Below, in pieces: positions 38,454 to 53,174 of a DNA stretch of 64,000 nucleotides. The position numbers and the translations under genes are program-made. The DNA is from Bordetella genomosp. 5 (lineage in GTDB: Bacteria > Pseudomonadota > Gammaproteobacteria > Burkholderiales > Burkholderiaceae_B), in assembly GCF_002261475.1 (NCBI RefSeq), contig NZ_NEVN01000004.1, positions 1 to 64,000 of the forward strand, read 5' to 3'. The notes beneath the pieces are model-generated. The model ran no database searches. It was not told the origin of the DNA and saw only the letters and a list, made by a program, of their open reading frames with translations. Each line of letters begins with the position of its first letter. Position 1 is the stretch's first letter.

Positions 38454-40118
38454 TCAGTTGCCCGCGTCGCGCAGACGGCTGGGCAGCAGTTCGCCGTGGC
38501 GCGCCAGCAGCGGGTAGGCCGAGGCGCCGATGAGATGAGAGTTGATGCCCTTCATGTCGCGCAGGATGTCGAGATAGAGGGCGCCCACATCGGCCGACTC
38601 GACCTTGCCCGACTTGATCTGCGCGAGATGCGTGTCGGCGGCTTCGGCCTCGAGCGCGCGAAAGCGTGATTTCTCGCCCGCGAGCGCGCGGGCCTGGCGC
38701 ACGTCGTCGTTCACGAACAGTGCCGCCGCCTGACGCTGATTGGCGATGAGGGCGGCGAGCGTTTCGTCGATCCGGTCGCGCTGCTCCGGCGTGAGCGCCA
38801 ATCCCTGCTTGCGCAGCTTGCCCACGTGGCCCAGCAGCCCGTGATACGCGATGTCGGCGGCGTGCCCGATGTTGCTGGCGAAGGCGATGATGCTGTCCAC
38901 GCGCTGGCGATCTTCCTGCGTCATGTTTTCGTGGTCCAGCGTCGCCACGTAGGTCGTGATGGCGTTTTCGAGCTTGTCGACGGCCGTGTCGATCTGACGC
39001 GCCTGCACCATGCGGTGGCGGTTGTCGCGCTTGAAGCCGGCGCGCGCGTAGAGCAGCAGGGTCTGCAGCATGTCGGTCAGGCGCAGCGATTCGCGCGCCG
39101 CGTTGCCCAGTGCCACGGCAGGAACGTCATGCGCCCATTCGTCGAGGTATTGCGGCCGGGACGGGTCGTTGGGATCGGCCCGCTTGGGCAGCCAACGGGT
39201 GAGAAAGGCCGCATACGGCGTGAGGAGCGGCAGGAACACCAGCGCGATCACGATGTTGAAGAGCGTGTGGAAGTTGGCGACCGCGCGCGCGGAATCGCCG
39301 CTCGCCATGCCGGAGAGCCAGGGCTCGATCCATGGCAGCAGGATCACGCCCACCAGCACGCCCGCGACGCGGGTGAGCAGGTTGCCCAGCGGCAGGCGGC
39401 GAGCGGCCGGATCATCGCCCGTCACGCCTTCGAGCATCGGATTCACCGCGGTGCCCAGGTTGGCGCCCAGCACCAGCGCGAACGCCACGTGCGGTTCGAC
39501 GATGCCGTGACTCACCAGCGACATGATGAGCACGACGACGGCGACGCTGGAATGGGCAGCCCAGGTGAGGGCGGCCGCGATCAGCACCGCCGCCACCGGC
39601 TGGCTGCCGAGGGCGCCCAGGATCACCGCCAGCAGCGGCGCGCTTTCGAAGGGGGCGAAGAGCTCCACCAGCAGATGCAGGGCCATCAACAGCAGACCCA
39701 GGCCGATGAAGACCCGCCCGAGGTCGCGCGAGCGGCCGGGCTGCGAACGGCGGAACATCCATACGCCGATCAGGATCAGGATGGGCGCGGCGGCCGTGAG
39801 ATCGAACGACAGCAGCTGCACGATCAGCGTGGTGCCGACGTTGGCGCCCAGCATGGCGGCGAGCGCGGGGACCAGGCTCACCACGCCACCGGCCGCAAAG
39901 CCGGTGATCATCAGGCCCGTCGCGGTGCTGCTCTGCAACACCGCCGTGATGCCCAGACCGGCCAGAAAGGCGCGCAGCCGCGTGCCGAGCGCCTTGCCCA
40001 ACGCTGCGCTCAGCGCCGCGCCGAACGCGCGCTGCACACCCGTCTGCACCATATGCACGCCCCACAGCAGCAGGGCGACGTATCCCGCGAAATCCAATAA
40101 CGGCAACAGTCCCGACAT
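38454..40118 (-). CDS. Na+/phosphate cotransporter family protein with PhoU-like tail
   Basis: A 554-residue membrane protein. The N-terminal 320 residues hold two PF02690 repeats with the paired signature QSSTATG ... GANVGTT and AHSSVAVV ... GANLGTAVNP. A soluble helical C-terminal domain resembles PhoU (repeated charged helices around residues 340-545). YjbB/NptA-type members move phosphate, and some export it. ATG 40118 (MSGLLPLLDFAGYV) gives the family's usual N-terminus; an upstream extension is unlikely. Confidence 0.92.
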   Translation of the reverse strand: MSGLLPLLDFAGYVALLLWGVHMVQTGVQRAFGAALSAALGKALGTRLRAFLAGLGITAVLQSSTATGLMITGFAAGGVVSLVPALAAMLGANVGTTLIVQLLSFDLTAAAPILILIGVWMFRRSQPGRSRDLGRVFIGLGLLLMALHLLVELFAPFESAPLLAVILGALGSQPVAAVLIAAALTWAAHSSVAVVVLIMSLVSHGIVEPHVAFALVLGANLGTAVNPMLEGVTGDDPAARRLPLGNLLTRVAGVLVGVILLPWIEPWLSGMASGDSARAVANFHTLFNIVIALVFLPLLTPYAAFLTRWLPKRADPNDPSRPQYLDEWAHDVPAVALGNAARESLRLTDMLQTLLLYARAGFKRDNRHRMVQARQIDTAVDKLENAITTYVATLDHENMTQEDRQRVDSIIAFASNIGHAADIAYHGLLGHVGKLRKQGLALTPEQRDRIDETLAALIANQRQAAALFVNDDVRQARALAGEKSRFRALEAEAADTHLAQIKSGKVESADVGALYLDILRDMKGINSHLIGASAYPLLARHGELLPSRLRDAGN

Positions 40119-40338
40119 GACACTCCTCAGGCCTGACTTTCCGCCGGGTGCCGACCCGGCGGAAATATGACATGAATTAATTTTGTAATGATCGCATGCG
40201 GCGGCGCGCAATGGACACGTTTAGGTGGTGCTTTCGATTCGTGTCCGCCCCCATTCTGCGCCCAACCTTGCGCGGGTGGTATGCCCGCGTATCATGGGCG
40301 CGAATCATGTTCCCCGTTTGACACCAGCAGGAGTGGCC

Positions 40339-41730
<1,392 letters not shown>

Positions 41731-41735
41731 AATGA

Positions 41736-41762
41736 AGCGGGGGGCGCATGGCACCCCCCGCT
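41736..41762. terminator. Hairpin between convergent sdaA and queH
   Basis: A 9-bp perfect stem AGCGGGGGG/CCCCCCGCT with a 9-nt loop, four bases after the sdaA stop codon. No T run is present, so termination is probable but not typical. Confidence 0.6.
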
Positions 41763-41778
41763 GATGGCTCTGCGTGGA

Positions 41779-42453
41779 TCAGAGCTGTTCTTCGTTGATC
41801 AGGTCTTCCTTGCCGTAGAACTTCACGCCGATGTGGATGCGTTCGCGGCCCTGCGAACGGCGATGGCGGTTGGTGTCGCGCAGCGAATAGACGCAGCCGC
41901 AATACTCTTGCTGATAGAAGTTTTCGCGCTTGCTGATCTCGATCATGCGCGCCGATCCGCCGCCCTTGCGCCAGTTGTAGGTCCAGTAGATCAGGTCGTC
42001 GTAGCGACCGGCCGCGCGCTCGCCGCAGCCGTTGATCTGGTTCATGTCTTTCCAGCGCGAGATGCCGAGCGAACTGGTGATGGTATCGAAGCCATGTTCG
42101 TGGGCGTAGAGCGCGGTGCGCTCGAAGCGCATGTCGAAGCACACCGTGCAGCGCTCGCCGCGCTCGGGCGAATCCTCGAGACCCTTGACCCGATCGAACC
42201 AGTTGTCCATGTCGTAGTCGGCATCGATGAATTCGATGCCGTGCTGCTCGGCGAACCGGATGTTTTCCTGCTTGCGGATCTCGTACTCTTTGACCGGATG
42301 AATGTTCGGGTTGTAGAAGTAGATCGCGTAGTCGATGCCCGAGGCGGTCATGGCTTCCATGACCTCGCCGGAGCAGGGGGCGCAGCACGAGTGCATCAGC
42401 ACCTTGCTGCGGCCCTTGGGCAGTTCGAGTTTGGGGCGCACGAGTTCGGACAT
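41779..42453 (-). CDS. queH: Epoxyqueuosine reductase QueH
   Basis: A 224-residue DUF208/QueH protein, the non-cobalamin enzyme for the last step of queuosine synthesis in tRNA (epoxyqueuosine to queuosine). The conserved cysteine pairs are intact: [15 protein letters not shown] near residue 22, CTVCFDMR near residue 101, and [14 protein letters not shown] near residue 182; these hold a [4Fe-4S] cluster and a second metal site. It stands alone between sdaA (convergent) and glnE. Confidence 0.94.
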   Translation of the reverse strand: MSELVRPKLELPKGRSKVLMHSCCAPCSGEVMEAMTASGIDYAIYFYNPNIHPVKEYEIRKQENIRFAEQHGIEFIDADYDMDNWFDRVKGLEDSPERGERCTVCFDMRFERTALYAHEHGFDTITSSLGISRWKDMNQINGCGERAAGRYDDLIYWTYNWRKGGGSARMIEISKRENFYQQEYCGCVYSLRDTNRHRRSQGRERIHIGVKFYGKEDLINEEQL

Positions 42454-42517
42454 GGCAAAAAGCGGGCTTTCAGGCGGAAAACCGTTATTTTACGACGACT
42501 TGCAGCAGCGCTGCCAC

Positions 42518-45328
42518 TCAGGCGGACGGCGCCCCCAGTACCGCGTCCCAGAGCTGGGTCACGGCCTGCCGTTCTTCGGTGAGCTGATCCGCCGGCACCC
42601 GCGCCTTGTCGATGCCCTTGAGACGCAGCTTGTGCTGGGCGCGCCGCAGCGTGCGATAGGCATCGCCGGCGGCGCGCGCGGCCGCGGGATCGATCAGCCC
42701 GGCTTCGCCCGCCAGGCGCAGCAGGGTGATGTTGCCCAGGTTGTTGACCAGCACGCGATGTTCGCCCGCGTGGCACAGCACCAGATACTGCGTGACGAAT
42801 TCCACATCGACCATGCCGCCACGATCGTGCTTGAGATCGAACAGTCCGCTGGTATTGGGATGACCGGCATTGATCTTTTCGCGCATGCTCAACACCTCTT
42901 CGCGCAGCTTCGCGGCATCCCGCGGCGTGACCAGGATGTCGGCCCGGATGCGCTCGAAGGCGGCGCCCACGGTGGTGTCACCGGCCGCGTAGCGGGCGCG
43001 CGTGAGCGCCTGGTGTTCCCATGGCCAGGCATGCTTGCGCTGATACTGCTCGAAGGCTTCGAGCGACACGGCCAGCAGGCCGGCGTCGCCGTCGGGGCGC
43101 AGGCGCAGGTCGATCTCGTAGAGCCGGCCCGACGAGGTCATGGTCGAGAGCCATGAGGTCATCCGGCGGCCGAGTTTGGCGTAGAGCTCCGGCGCGTCTT
43201 CGCGCGGGTCGTCGAACACGAACACCAGATCCAGATCCGAGGCGTAGCCCAGTTCTTTGCCGCCCAGTTTGCCGTAGGCGATCACGGCGAAGCGCGGCTC
43301 GGCGCCCGCCTGACGATTGACCAGCGGCCAGACGCGTCGGATGGTTTCGGCCAGCAGCAGATCGGCCAGCGCCGACAGCTGGTCCGCGAGCTTCTCGACC
43401 GTGAGCTCGCCCTCCAGGTCCTGGGCCAGCAACTGAAAGCTGGCCTGACGCTGGACGTCGCGCATGAGGTTCATCTGCTGTTCGATGTCGGGCTCGCCGC
43501 CGGGCAGCACGCAGGCATCGAGATCGGCGGACAGGCTGCGCGCGATCTGCGCGAAGTCCAGCGCCTGGAACAGCGTGCGCCAGTCGATCAGGCTGTCGAG
43601 CAGCAGGGGATGCTGAGTGAGGTATTGAGCGGCCCACGGGCTCGCGGCCACCATGCGCGCCACGCGCGCCAGGGTGTCGGGATACTCGGCCAGCAGCGCG
43701 AGATAGGCGCTGCGCTGGGCGATCGCTTCGATCAGGTCGAGCAGGCGCGTCGCGGCATCCATGGGCGCGGGCGTCTGTTGCGCGGCGGCCAGCGCCGCGG
43801 GCAGCAGCGCCTCGAGCCGGCGCCGGCTGCTCTCCGGCAGACTGCGGATGCGGTGGCTGCCGAGCAGCGATTCGGTACGGCGCACGAGATCGGGCGCCTG
43901 CTCGCCAAAGGCCGCCTGGATCTGGCTCGCGAGCCGGTCTTCGGCATCGCCGTCGGTGTCACCGGCTGCCTGGGCGTTGCCCTGGGCGCCGGTATCCTGG
44001 GCGGGCGCGCGTTCCTGCTGTTCCTCTTCGCCCATGCCGGCCAGCCGGAACGCATTGCGGAAGGTCTGCGAGACGAACTGCCGGTGCGCGGCGAGCGTCT
44101 GCTCGAATTCTTCGGGGCTCAGGCCCAGCGCCTGGGCCAGCGCGGCGCGCTGCGCGGGGTCGCCCGGCAGCAGGTGGGTCTGTTCGTCTTCGCGATACTG
44201 CAGCATGTGCTCGGTGCGGCGCAGGAAGCGATAGGCCGCCTCGAGCCGCTCGGCGTCTTCCGCGCCGAGCAGGCCGGCCTGGCGTTCGGCATGCAGCGCT
44301 TCGAGCAATCCACGGCGCTGCAGCGCGGGCATGCGGCCGCCCCGGATCAGTTGCGACAGCTGCACCACGAACTCGATTTCGCGGATGCCGCCGTCGCCCA
44401 GCTTGATGTTGTTGGCGCTGTCCACGCCATTGCGCGACAGCGCGCGGCGCTGCCAGTCCTGGCGGATGCGTTCGCGCAGCGAGCGCAGCGCGGCCAGCGC
44501 GTCGAAATCGAAGTACTTGCGGTACACGAACGGCACGCGCAGGCTCTCGAGCACGCGCTCCTGCGGCGCGCTATCGCTGCCCGCGAAGGCCTGCGCCGGG
44601 ATCAGGCGCGCCTTGAGCCACGCATAGCGCTCCCACTCGCGGCCCTGGCCGATCAGGTAGTGTTCGAACGCATCCAGGCTCCAGGCCAGCGGGCCCGCGT
44701 CGCCGTCGGGGCGCAGCCGCAGGTCGGTGCGGAACACCTGGCCCTCGGCATCGACCTCGGAGATCACCGGCATCATGCGGCGCGTCAGTCGGCCATAGAA
44801 CTCATGATTGCTGATGCGGCGGGGGCCATCGGTCTCGCCCTCGTCGCCATACAGCATGACCAGGTCGATATCGGACGAGACGTTGAGCTCGCAACCGCCC
44901 AGCTTTCCCATGCCGACGATCAGCATCTCCTGCGGTTCGCCGCCGCTCTGTTCGCGCGGCAGGCCATGGGTGGCGGCGAGTTCTGCGGCGACGCTGCGGT
45001 ACGCCGTGGCCACGGCCGTATCGGCCAGTGCCGTCATCGCGCCCACGACTTCTTCGAGATCCGCCAGCCCGGCCACGTCACGCACGATCAGGGCCAGAAA
45101 CACGCGCTCGCGCAGGCGCCGCAACACGACACGGCACTGCTCCACGCTCAGGGTGTCGGGCGCGTCCGGTCCGGCGAGTTCGGCCTGCCACGATGCCAGC
45201 ACATTGGGCGTGACGGCGTGCGGTGCGGCCGAGGTCAGCCAGGCGGCCAGATCGGGATGCGCGTCGAGGCGGCGGCGCAGATGCCCGGACCAGGCGAGGG
45301 CAGGAGCCAGCAGATCGGATCGAGTCAT
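42518..45328 (-). CDS. glnE: Glutamine synthetase adenylyltransferase/deadenylase
   Basis: A bifunctional nitrogen-control enzyme that adds AMP to glutamine synthetase or removes it, under PII control. The 936-residue chain has both nucleotidyltransferase domains: the N-terminal deadenylase ([17 protein letters not shown] ... [13 protein letters not shown]) and the C-terminal adenylylase ([17 protein letters not shown] ... [13 protein letters not shown]), each with its acidic metal pair, joined by a central regulatory helical region. It is divergent from yhdP, as in related betaproteobacteria. Confidence 0.97.
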   Translation of the reverse strand: MTRSDLLAPALAWSGHLRRRLDAHPDLAAWLTSAAPHAVTPNVLASWQAELAGPDAPDTLSVEQCRVVLRRLRERVFLALIVRDVAGLADLEEVVGAMTALADTAVATAYRSVAAELAATHGLPREQSGGEPQEMLIVGMGKLGGCELNVSSDIDLVMLYGDEGETDGPRRISNHEFYGRLTRRMMPVISEVDAEGQVFRTDLRLRPDGDAGPLAWSLDAFEHYLIGQGREWERYAWLKARLIPAQAFAGSDSAPQERVLESLRVPFVYRKYFDFDALAALRSLRERIRQDWQRRALSRNGVDSANNIKLGDGGIREIEFVVQLSQLIRGGRMPALQRRGLLEALHAERQAGLLGAEDAERLEAAYRFLRRTEHMLQYREDEQTHLLPGDPAQRAALAQALGLSPEEFEQTLAAHRQFVSQTFRNAFRLAGMGEEEQQERAPAQDTGAQGNAQAAGDTDGDAEDRLASQIQAAFGEQAPDLVRRTESLLGSHRIRSLPESSRRRLEALLPAALAAAQQTPAPMDAATRLLDLIEAIAQRSAYLALLAEYPDTLARVARMVAASPWAAQYLTQHPLLLDSLIDWRTLFQALDFAQIARSLSADLDACVLPGGEPDIEQQMNLMRDVQRQASFQLLAQDLEGELTVEKLADQLSALADLLLAETIRRVWPLVNRQAGAEPRFAVIAYGKLGGKELGYASDLDLVFVFDDPREDAPELYAKLGRRMTSWLSTMTSSGRLYEIDLRLRPDGDAGLLAVSLEAFEQYQRKHAWPWEHQALTRARYAAGDTTVGAAFERIRADILVTPRDAAKLREEVLSMREKINAGHPNTSGLFDLKHDRGGMVDVEFVTQYLVLCHAGEHRVLVNNLGNITLLRLAGEAGLIDPAAARAAGDAYRTLRRAQHKLRLKGIDKARVPADQLTEERQAVTQLWDAVLGAPSA

Positions 45329-45403
45329 GATGTATTTCGCTACAAAAGAGGCGGGCGAGCCCGTCAGGCAGTTCGCCGGCGCTGCGCAGGACGGACAGGT
45401 TTA

Positions 45404-48400
45404 ATGTATAAGGGGACGATACCTGAGAATGCACTTTCCCGATCATCCAACGTGTCCGTTTCCCGCAAATTGATCCGACGCCTGTTCTGGGGGCTATTTG
45501 CCCTCTATTGCGTGGCGGCCGCCGGTTTCATCGGGCTGCGGTATTGGGTGCTGCCGCAGGTGGACCGCTGGCGGCCGGACATCGAACAATACGCCAGCGA
45601 GACGCTGGGCACCAAGGTCTCGATCGAACACCTGAGCGCCGATTGGCGTGGACTCAATCCGCGATTGCGGCTGCTGGGCGTCAGCATCCACGACCCGCAG
45701 ACCGGGCAGTCCGTGCTCGAACTGCCCAAGGTGGCGGCCACGCTCGGCTGGCGCAGCGTGCTGCTGCTCTCGCCGCGGCTCCTGAATCTGCGCATCGACA
45801 ACGCCGACGTGACCTTGCGGCGCGCCGCGGATAATCATCTTTGGGTCGCGGGGCAGTCATTCGATCTCAGCGAAACGGGCGACGGCCAGTCGCCGCTCAT
45901 GCGCTGGCTCATGCGTCAGCGCGAGTTGAGCCTGCACGGCGCGACCTTGCGCTGGCAGGACGAGCTGCGGCAGGTGCCCGAAATCGCGCTCACCGACCTG
46001 AATTTTGTCGTGCGCAACGGCGCCCTGTCGCACCGCTTCGCGCTGCGCGCCCGGCCGCCGGCCGAGTTGGGCGCGTCGCTGAACGTGAAGGGCGAGTACA
46101 ACCGGGCGTTGTTCGTGCGCGGTGCGTCGCGCGATCCCGCCAACAGGAGCGGCCAACTGTACGCCGAGCTCATCGATGCCGAACCGATGGCCTGGAAGCG
46201 CTGGCTCGATCTGCCCGTGCATGTGCAGGGCCGATTCTCCGCGCGGGCCTGGGCCGACATGGCCGCCGGCAAGATCACCGGCTTCAGCGCCGACGCCCTG
46301 GCCCGAGGGGGCGCGTGGCGTGCCGACGACGGCAAAACGCAGGCGGGGTTTTCGAGCGCCAGCCTGCATGCCGAAGGATCGCCCGGCGACATCGTGACGT
46401 TCGCCGATGTGCCGCTCGCGCGCAGCGCCGACGGCCGTGGGGTGTCGGTCAGGCTCAAGCTCGATCGGGCGAGCGTGGCCCTGCCCGAGGTGTTCGCCAC
46501 GCCGACGCTCGATGCGCACCAGGCCGTCTTCGACGGCCGGTGGGTCGAGCCGCCGGGTCAGCCGCTGCGGCTCGACCTGCGCGAGCTCAGTCTGGTCAAC
46601 GATGACCTGCAGGGCCGTCTGCAAGGCACCTGGCGGGCCGAGGGCAGCACGCCCGCGGGCACGGCCGACCTGCGCGGCAGTCTGTCGCGCGCCGCCATGT
46701 CCGCGATTCATCGTTACCTGCCGCTGGAGGTCAACCAGGACGCACGCGACTGGCTTGCCTACGGGCTGCCCGCCGGCGAGATCCGCGACGCGGCCATCAC
46801 GATCCGGGGCGATCTGGACGGCTTTCCCTTTTCCGCCCCGGGCGCCGTGGGCGAGTTCCGGCTGGCGGGCGCGTATCGCGACGCCATCGTCGATTACGCG
46901 CCGGCGCGACCCGGGCGCAAGGCCTGGCCCCGGCTCGAAAACCTCGGCGGCAGCTTTGCCATCGACCGTGCCAGCCTGACCCTGGACTCGCCGGGCGAGG
47001 GCCGCATCCGCACCAGCGACAAAGAGACGCTCTCGCTGGGCAAGGTCCACGCCGTGATTCCCGACATGGAGCACGACGCCACGCTCACGGTCGACGGCGA
47101 TTCGCACGGCTCGGTGCCGGCCTATCTTGCGCTGGTGGCGCATTCCCCGCTGGGTGGCCTGCTCGACGGCGCGCTCGACGAGGCCAGCGGGCAGGGCGAC
47201 TGGCATGTGCCGCTCAAGCTCGACGTCCCCCTGCTCAACGCCGACGATTCGCGCGTGGCGGGCAAGGTGATCTTCAACGGTGGCAGCTTCCGTTTCATGC
47301 CCGAGATCCCGGTGTTCAATCAGGTGCAAGGAGAGCTGCTGTTCACCGAGCGGGGGCTCGAGGTCAAGGACATCAAGGGGCACTTCCTGGGCGGCCCGGC
47401 GCGCGTGTGGGGCAAGATGGAGCAGGGCGCCGAACCGCTGCGGGTCGAAGGCACGCTGGCCGGCGACGCGCTCGGCGAACTGGTCAACGCCCAGGCCATG
47501 AAGCGCTTTTCCGGCCGGACTCGCTACAGCGGACAGCTCAGCTATCTGCGGGGCGGTGCGGTCGACATCTCGGTCAAATCCGACCTCGACGGCCTGGCGA
47601 TCGACATGCCGGCGCCCGTGGGCAAGCCGGCCGCGAGCGCGCTGCCGCTGTCGCTGCAATGGAGCGCCGCGACCGATGCCGGCGCGCGCGACCGGCGCTG
47701 GCTCTCGGGCAGCCTCGGCGAAAATATCAACGTGCTGTTGGAGCGCGACCCGGCGCTGCGCGCCAGTTATTTCTCGCGCGGCGCGGTGGGCGTGAACCGC
47801 GCGGCCGTGCTGCCCCCGACGGGCCTCAGCCTCGCGGCGACCGTGCCCGCGCTCGATCTCGATGGCTGGAATACCGTCATCGATGCGTTCGACGAACCCG
47901 CGGTGAAGAGCGCGCGCCCGGTGGCGAACAGCCGGCCCGCGCTGCCGCCGGCGGCCCAGGTGAATCTGGCCACCGAGAAGCTGCGTGCGGGCGGTTACGT
48001 GCTCGACAATTTGAAGTTGTATGCGCAACGGCCCGCGCCGGATCAATGGCGCGTGGACATCGATTCCCGTCAGGCCAAGGGGGCGCTCGAATGGACCGAA
48101 GCGTCGCAGGTGATCGCGGGGCGCATCACCGCGCGCTTCAAACACCTGGCCCTGGGCGGCTCGGACGACACCAACCAGGCCAAGGATGCGCTGAACGAAG
48201 GGACCGACCTCTCCGATATTCCCGCCGTCGATCTCGTCGCCGACCAGTTCGTGCTGTACGACAAACCGCTGGGCAAGCTGCGCCTGCTGGGCACCAATCT
48301 GGAGCGGGGCAAACTCTGGCGGCTCGACACGCTGCAGATCACCAACGACGCGGCCTCGCTCGACGCGACCGGCACCTGGCGGCTCGAGGGCGCTCAGCGC

Positions 48401-49087
48401 GGCCTGTCGATCGACGTCAAAACCAAGTTCGCGGACATGGGCAAGCTGCTCGACCAGGTCGGCCTGAAGCAGGTGATGGCGGGCGGCAGCGGCACGCTCG
48501 ACGGCAATCTGTCCTGGCAGGATCTGCCCTGGACGCACAACCTCGCCAATGTGGATGGCGCCTTGTTGCTCAGCCTGGACAAAGGCCGTTTTCTCAACGT
48601 CAACTCCCGCACGGCGCGGCTGCTCGAGCTGCTGTCGCTGCAGTCGCTGCAGCGGCTGAGCAAGCTCGATCTGAATCCCGCCGGCGTGCTGCGCGAGGGC
48701 TTCCCGTTCGATACGGTGCGGGGCGATGTGGCCATCAACGATGGCCTGGTCCGGACCGAGGGTTTCAAGGTCAACGGCCCGGTGGCCGCCATCGTGCTGG
48801 CCGGCACCACCAATATCATCGACGAGCGCTGGGACCTGAAAACGGTGGTGATTCCGAACATCGACGCGAGCGGCGCGGCCGTGGCCACGGCCGCCATCGT
48901 GAATCCGCTGATCGGCCTGGGCGCCTTTCTGACGCAGTGGTTGCTCAAGCAACCGCTCGCGCGCGCCATGTCGGCGGAATACGCGGTCACGGGATCCTGG
49001 GACGACCCCAAGATCGCCCCGATCGAAACCCGCGTCCCGCGGGTGCAGGAAGATCCGGCGGCCGATTTCGGCACCGGCGGCAGCTGA
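45404..49087 (+). CDS. yhdP: YhdP family AsmA-like envelope protein
   Basis: A very large envelope protein (about 1227 residues) of the YhdP/TIGR02099 family. One N-terminal membrane anchor (LFWGLFALYCVAAAGFIGLRYW) is followed by a long periplasmic beta-strand region typical of AsmA-like, Vps13/bridge-type lipid carriers, with the C-terminal AsmA-like block (GSGTLDGNLSWQ ... DKGRFLNVNSRTARLLELLSLQSL). In E. coli, YhdP with TamB and YdbH moves phospholipid to the outer membrane. ATG 45404 is used; GTG 45452 is an equally possible start. Confidence 0.93.
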   Translation: MYKGTIPENALSRSSNVSVSRKLIRRLFWGLFALYCVAAAGFIGLRYWVLPQVDRWRPDIEQYASETLGTKVSIEHLSADWRGLNPRLRLLGVSIHDPQTGQSVLELPKVAATLGWRSVLLLSPRLLNLRIDNADVTLRRAADNHLWVAGQSFDLSETGDGQSPLMRWLMRQRELSLHGATLRWQDELRQVPEIALTDLNFVVRNGALSHRFALRARPPAELGASLNVKGEYNRALFVRGASRDPANRSGQLYAELIDAEPMAWKRWLDLPVHVQGRFSARAWADMAAGKITGFSADALARGGAWRADDGKTQAGFSSASLHAEGSPGDIVTFADVPLARSADGRGVSVRLKLDRASVALPEVFATPTLDAHQAVFDGRWVEPPGQPLRLDLRELSLVNDDLQGRLQGTWRAEGSTPAGTADLRGSLSRAAMSAIHRYLPLEVNQDARDWLAYGLPAGEIRDAAITIRGDLDGFPFSAPGAVGEFRLAGAYRDAIVDYAPARPGRKAWPRLENLGGSFAIDRASLTLDSPGEGRIRTSDKETLSLGKVHAVIPDMEHDATLTVDGDSHGSVPAYLALVAHSPLGGLLDGALDEASGQGDWHVPLKLDVPLLNADDSRVAGKVIFNGGSFRFMPEIPVFNQVQGELLFTERGLEVKDIKGHFLGGPARVWGKMEQGAEPLRVEGTLAGDALGELVNAQAMKRFSGRTRYSGQLSYLRGGAVDISVKSDLDGLAIDMPAPVGKPAASALPLSLQWSAATDAGARDRRWLSGSLGENINVLLERDPALRASYFSRGAVGVNRAAVLPPTGLSLAATVPALDLDGWNTVIDAFDEPAVKSARPVANSRPALPPAAQVNLATEKLRAGGYVLDNLKLYAQRPAPDQWRVDIDSRQAKGALEWTEASQVIAGRITARFKHLALGGSDDTNQAKDALNEGTDLSDIPAVDLVADQFVLYDKPLGKLRLLGTNLERGKLWRLDTLQITNDAASLDATGTWRLEGAQRGLSIDVKTKFADMGKLLDQVGLKQVMAGGSGTLDGNLSWQDLPWTHNLANVDGALLLSLDKGRFLNVNSRTARLLELLSLQSLQRLSKLDLNPAGVLREGFPFDTVRGDVAINDGLVRTEGFKVNGPVAAIVLAGTTNIIDERWDLKTVVIPNIDASGAAVATAAIVNPLIGLGAFLTQWLLKQPLARAMSAEYAVTGSWDDPKIAPIETRVPRVQEDPAADFGTGGS

Positions 49088-49120
49088 TCGGGCAGCCACG
49101 CCCGCCGGTTCGACCCATGT

Positions 49121-49146
49121 AAAACGGGAGCCTCGGCTCCCGTTTT
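49121..49146. terminator. Bidirectional terminator between yhdP and rho
   Basis: A 12-base inverted repeat AAAACGGGAGCC/GGCTCCCGTTTT, with A4 and T4 ends on each side, lying between convergent genes. Confidence 0.82.
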
Positions 49147-49166
49147 CGATACTGCCGACGTTCGGC

Positions 49167-50423
49167 TTACTTCTTCATCATGTCGAAGAATTCGGCGTTC
49201 GTCTTGGTGGCGCGCATCTTGTCGACGATGAACTCCATCGACTGGATTTCGTCCATGTCGTGGATGAACTTGCGCAGCACCCACACCTTTTGCAGCAGCT
49301 CGGGCTTGATGAGCAGCTCTTCGCGGCGGGTACCCGACTTGTTCAGGTTGATGGCCGGATAGACACGCTTCTCGGCCAGACGGCGCTCGAGGTGGACTTC
49401 GGAGTTGCCGGTGCCCTTGAATTCTTCATAGATGACTTCATCCATGCGGCTGCCGGTTTCGATCAGCGCGGTGCCCAGGATGGTGAGCGAACCGCCTTCT
49501 TCGAGATTGCGCGCCGCGCCGAAGAAGCGCTTGGGGCGCTGCAGGGCGTTGGCGTCGACACCGCCGGTGAGCACCTTGCCGGAGGCCGGCACCACGGTGT
49601 TGTAGGCACGCGCCAGACGGGTGATCGAGTCGAGCAGGATCACCACGTCCTTCTTCATTTCGACCAGGCGCTTGGCCTTTTCGATCACCATTTCGGCGAC
49701 CTGCACGTGGCGGGTGGCCGGTTCGTCGAAGGTCGAGGCCACGACTTCGCCGCGCACGGTGCGCTGCATTTCGGTGACTTCTTCGGGGCGCTCGTCGACG
49801 AGCAGGACGATCAGGACGGCGTCGGGGTAGTTGGTCGTGATGGCATGCGCGATGTGCTGCATCATCACGGTCTTGCCCGACTTCGGCGGCGCCACGATCA
49901 GGCCGCGCTGGCCTTTACCGATCGGGGCGAAGATGTCGAGGATACGGCCGGTGAGGTTTTCTTCGCTCTTGATCTCGCGTTCCAGACGCATCACCTGGTT
50001 CGGGTGCAGCGGCGTCAGGTTCTCGAACATGATGCGGTGCTTGATGGTCTCGGGCGTGACGCCGTTGACCTTGTCGACCTTCACCAGGGCAAAGTAGCGC
50101 TCGCCATCCTTGGGCGTGCGGACTTCGCCTTCGATCGAGTCACCCGTGTGCAGGTTGAAGCGGCGGATCTGCGAGGGCGAGATGTAGATGTCGTCCGTGC
50201 TGGCCAGATACGACGTTTCGGGCGAGCGCAGGAAGCCGAAGCCGTCGGGCAGGACTTCGAGGACGCCGTCGCCGAAGATCTGCTCGCCTTGCTTGGCGCG
50301 CCGCTTCATGATGGCGAACATCAACTCCTGCTTGCGCAGGCGGTTGGCGTTCTCGATTTCCAGGCCAGCGGCCATTTCCAGCAGCTGCGACACGTGCAGC
50401 GCCTTCAGTTCATTGAGGTGCAT
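49167..50423 (-). CDS. rho: Transcription termination factor Rho
   Basis: The hexameric RNA helicase that ends transcription at Rho-dependent sites. In 418 residues all parts are present: N-terminal Rho_N, the CSD-type RNA-binding domain ([27 protein letters not shown]), Walker A ([12 protein letters not shown]), Walker B ([17 protein letters not shown]), the Q loop and the R loop ([22 protein letters not shown]). No insertion in the RNA-binding domain is seen. trxA lies upstream on the same strand, about 140 bases away, the common trxA-rho order. Confidence 0.98.
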   Translation of the reverse strand: MHLNELKALHVSQLLEMAAGLEIENANRLRKQELMFAIMKRRAKQGEQIFGDGVLEVLPDGFGFLRSPETSYLASTDDIYISPSQIRRFNLHTGDSIEGEVRTPKDGERYFALVKVDKVNGVTPETIKHRIMFENLTPLHPNQVMRLEREIKSEENLTGRILDIFAPIGKGQRGLIVAPPKSGKTVMMQHIAHAITTNYPDAVLIVLLVDERPEEVTEMQRTVRGEVVASTFDEPATRHVQVAEMVIEKAKRLVEMKKDVVILLDSITRLARAYNTVVPASGKVLTGGVDANALQRPKRFFGAARNLEEGGSLTILGTALIETGSRMDEVIYEEFKGTGNSEVHLERRLAEKRVYPAINLNKSGTRREELLIKPELLQKVWVLRKFIHDMDEIQSMEFIVDKMRATKTNAEFFDMMKK

Positions 50424-50561
50424 CGCGGTGAAATAGGGGGAAAAGAGGGAGACGGGATCTGGCGGCAGGCCACGGACGGGCCCGCGCGGTAGTGTCGCGC
50501 CGCTTGCGTATTCCGGGAGCGTGGCTCCCGGCGCAGCGCGGCGCGGTCCGCAGCGCGTATT

Positions 50562-50888
50562 TTACAACGCGCTGTCCAGAAAGGCGGTCAGTTGAGACTT
50601 GGACAGGGCACCGACCTTGGTCGCGGCAGCCTGGCCGTTCTTGAAGAGCATGAGGGTCGGAATGCCACGCACGGCGTACTTGGCGGCGGTTTCCTGGTTT
50701 TCATCGACGTTGAGCTTGGCGACCGTCAGGCGGCCGGCGTACTCGGTGGCGACTTCTTCGAGGATCGGCGCAATCATCTTGCAGGGACCACACCAGGCGG
50801 CCCAGTAGTCGACCAGCACGGGCTGGGCCGATTGGAGCACGTCGCCTTCGAAGCTGGCGTCGCTGACGTTCTTGATTTGCTCGCTCAT
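50562..50888 (-). CDS. trxA: Thioredoxin 1
   Basis: A 108-residue cytoplasmic disulfide reductant. The active site WCGPC lies at residues 32-36 and the cis-proline loop [12 protein letters not shown] follows. Length and motif match E. coli TrxA. ATG 50888 is chosen because it gives the standard thioredoxin N-terminus ([10 protein letters not shown]). It lies upstream of rho. Confidence 0.97.
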   Translation of the reverse strand: MSEQIKNVSDASFEGDVLQSAQPVLVDYWAAWCGPCKMIAPILEEVATEYAGRLTVAKLNVDENQETAAKYAVRGIPTLMLFKNGQAAATKVGALSKSQLTAFLDSAL

Positions 50889-51212
50889 GGATCTGATTCT
50901 CGACGGGGGGAGGAGGGATGGGCCGGAACTACTGCCCCGGGGGCCCGGGGACCGGCTCGCCAGTGGCGCGCCTGCGGCAGCCGCCCTCTGTGACTTGTTA
51001 GGGTAAGGATTAAAGCATACCACTGTCGATAACAACAGGGTTTGCCGGTTTTGTGTAGCATGATGCGGCGCAACCGGCTCCCCAGCCGGGCGCATCCTGT
51101 CCATCCTACCGAATTCCGGGTTGCTCAGCTCGTGCGCATTCCACCGAAAGGCGCGCCGAATAAGGGCTTGTCCGTAGAATGTCGGTTTTTTTCCACAGAT
51201 GTTGGGGATAAC

Positions 51213-53173
<1,961 letters not shown>

Positions 53174-53174
<1 letters not shown>

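Noticed and set aside
43610..45403. A plus-strand extension of the yhdP frame through glnE
   Set aside because: It lies fully antisense to glnE and lacks likeness to any family; YhdP has a proper N-terminal membrane anchor starting at 45404 or 45452.
45857..49099. A 1080-codon open frame antisense to yhdP
   Set aside because: It is the usual complement-frame artefact at high GC; the plus strand encodes a full-length recognisable YhdP.
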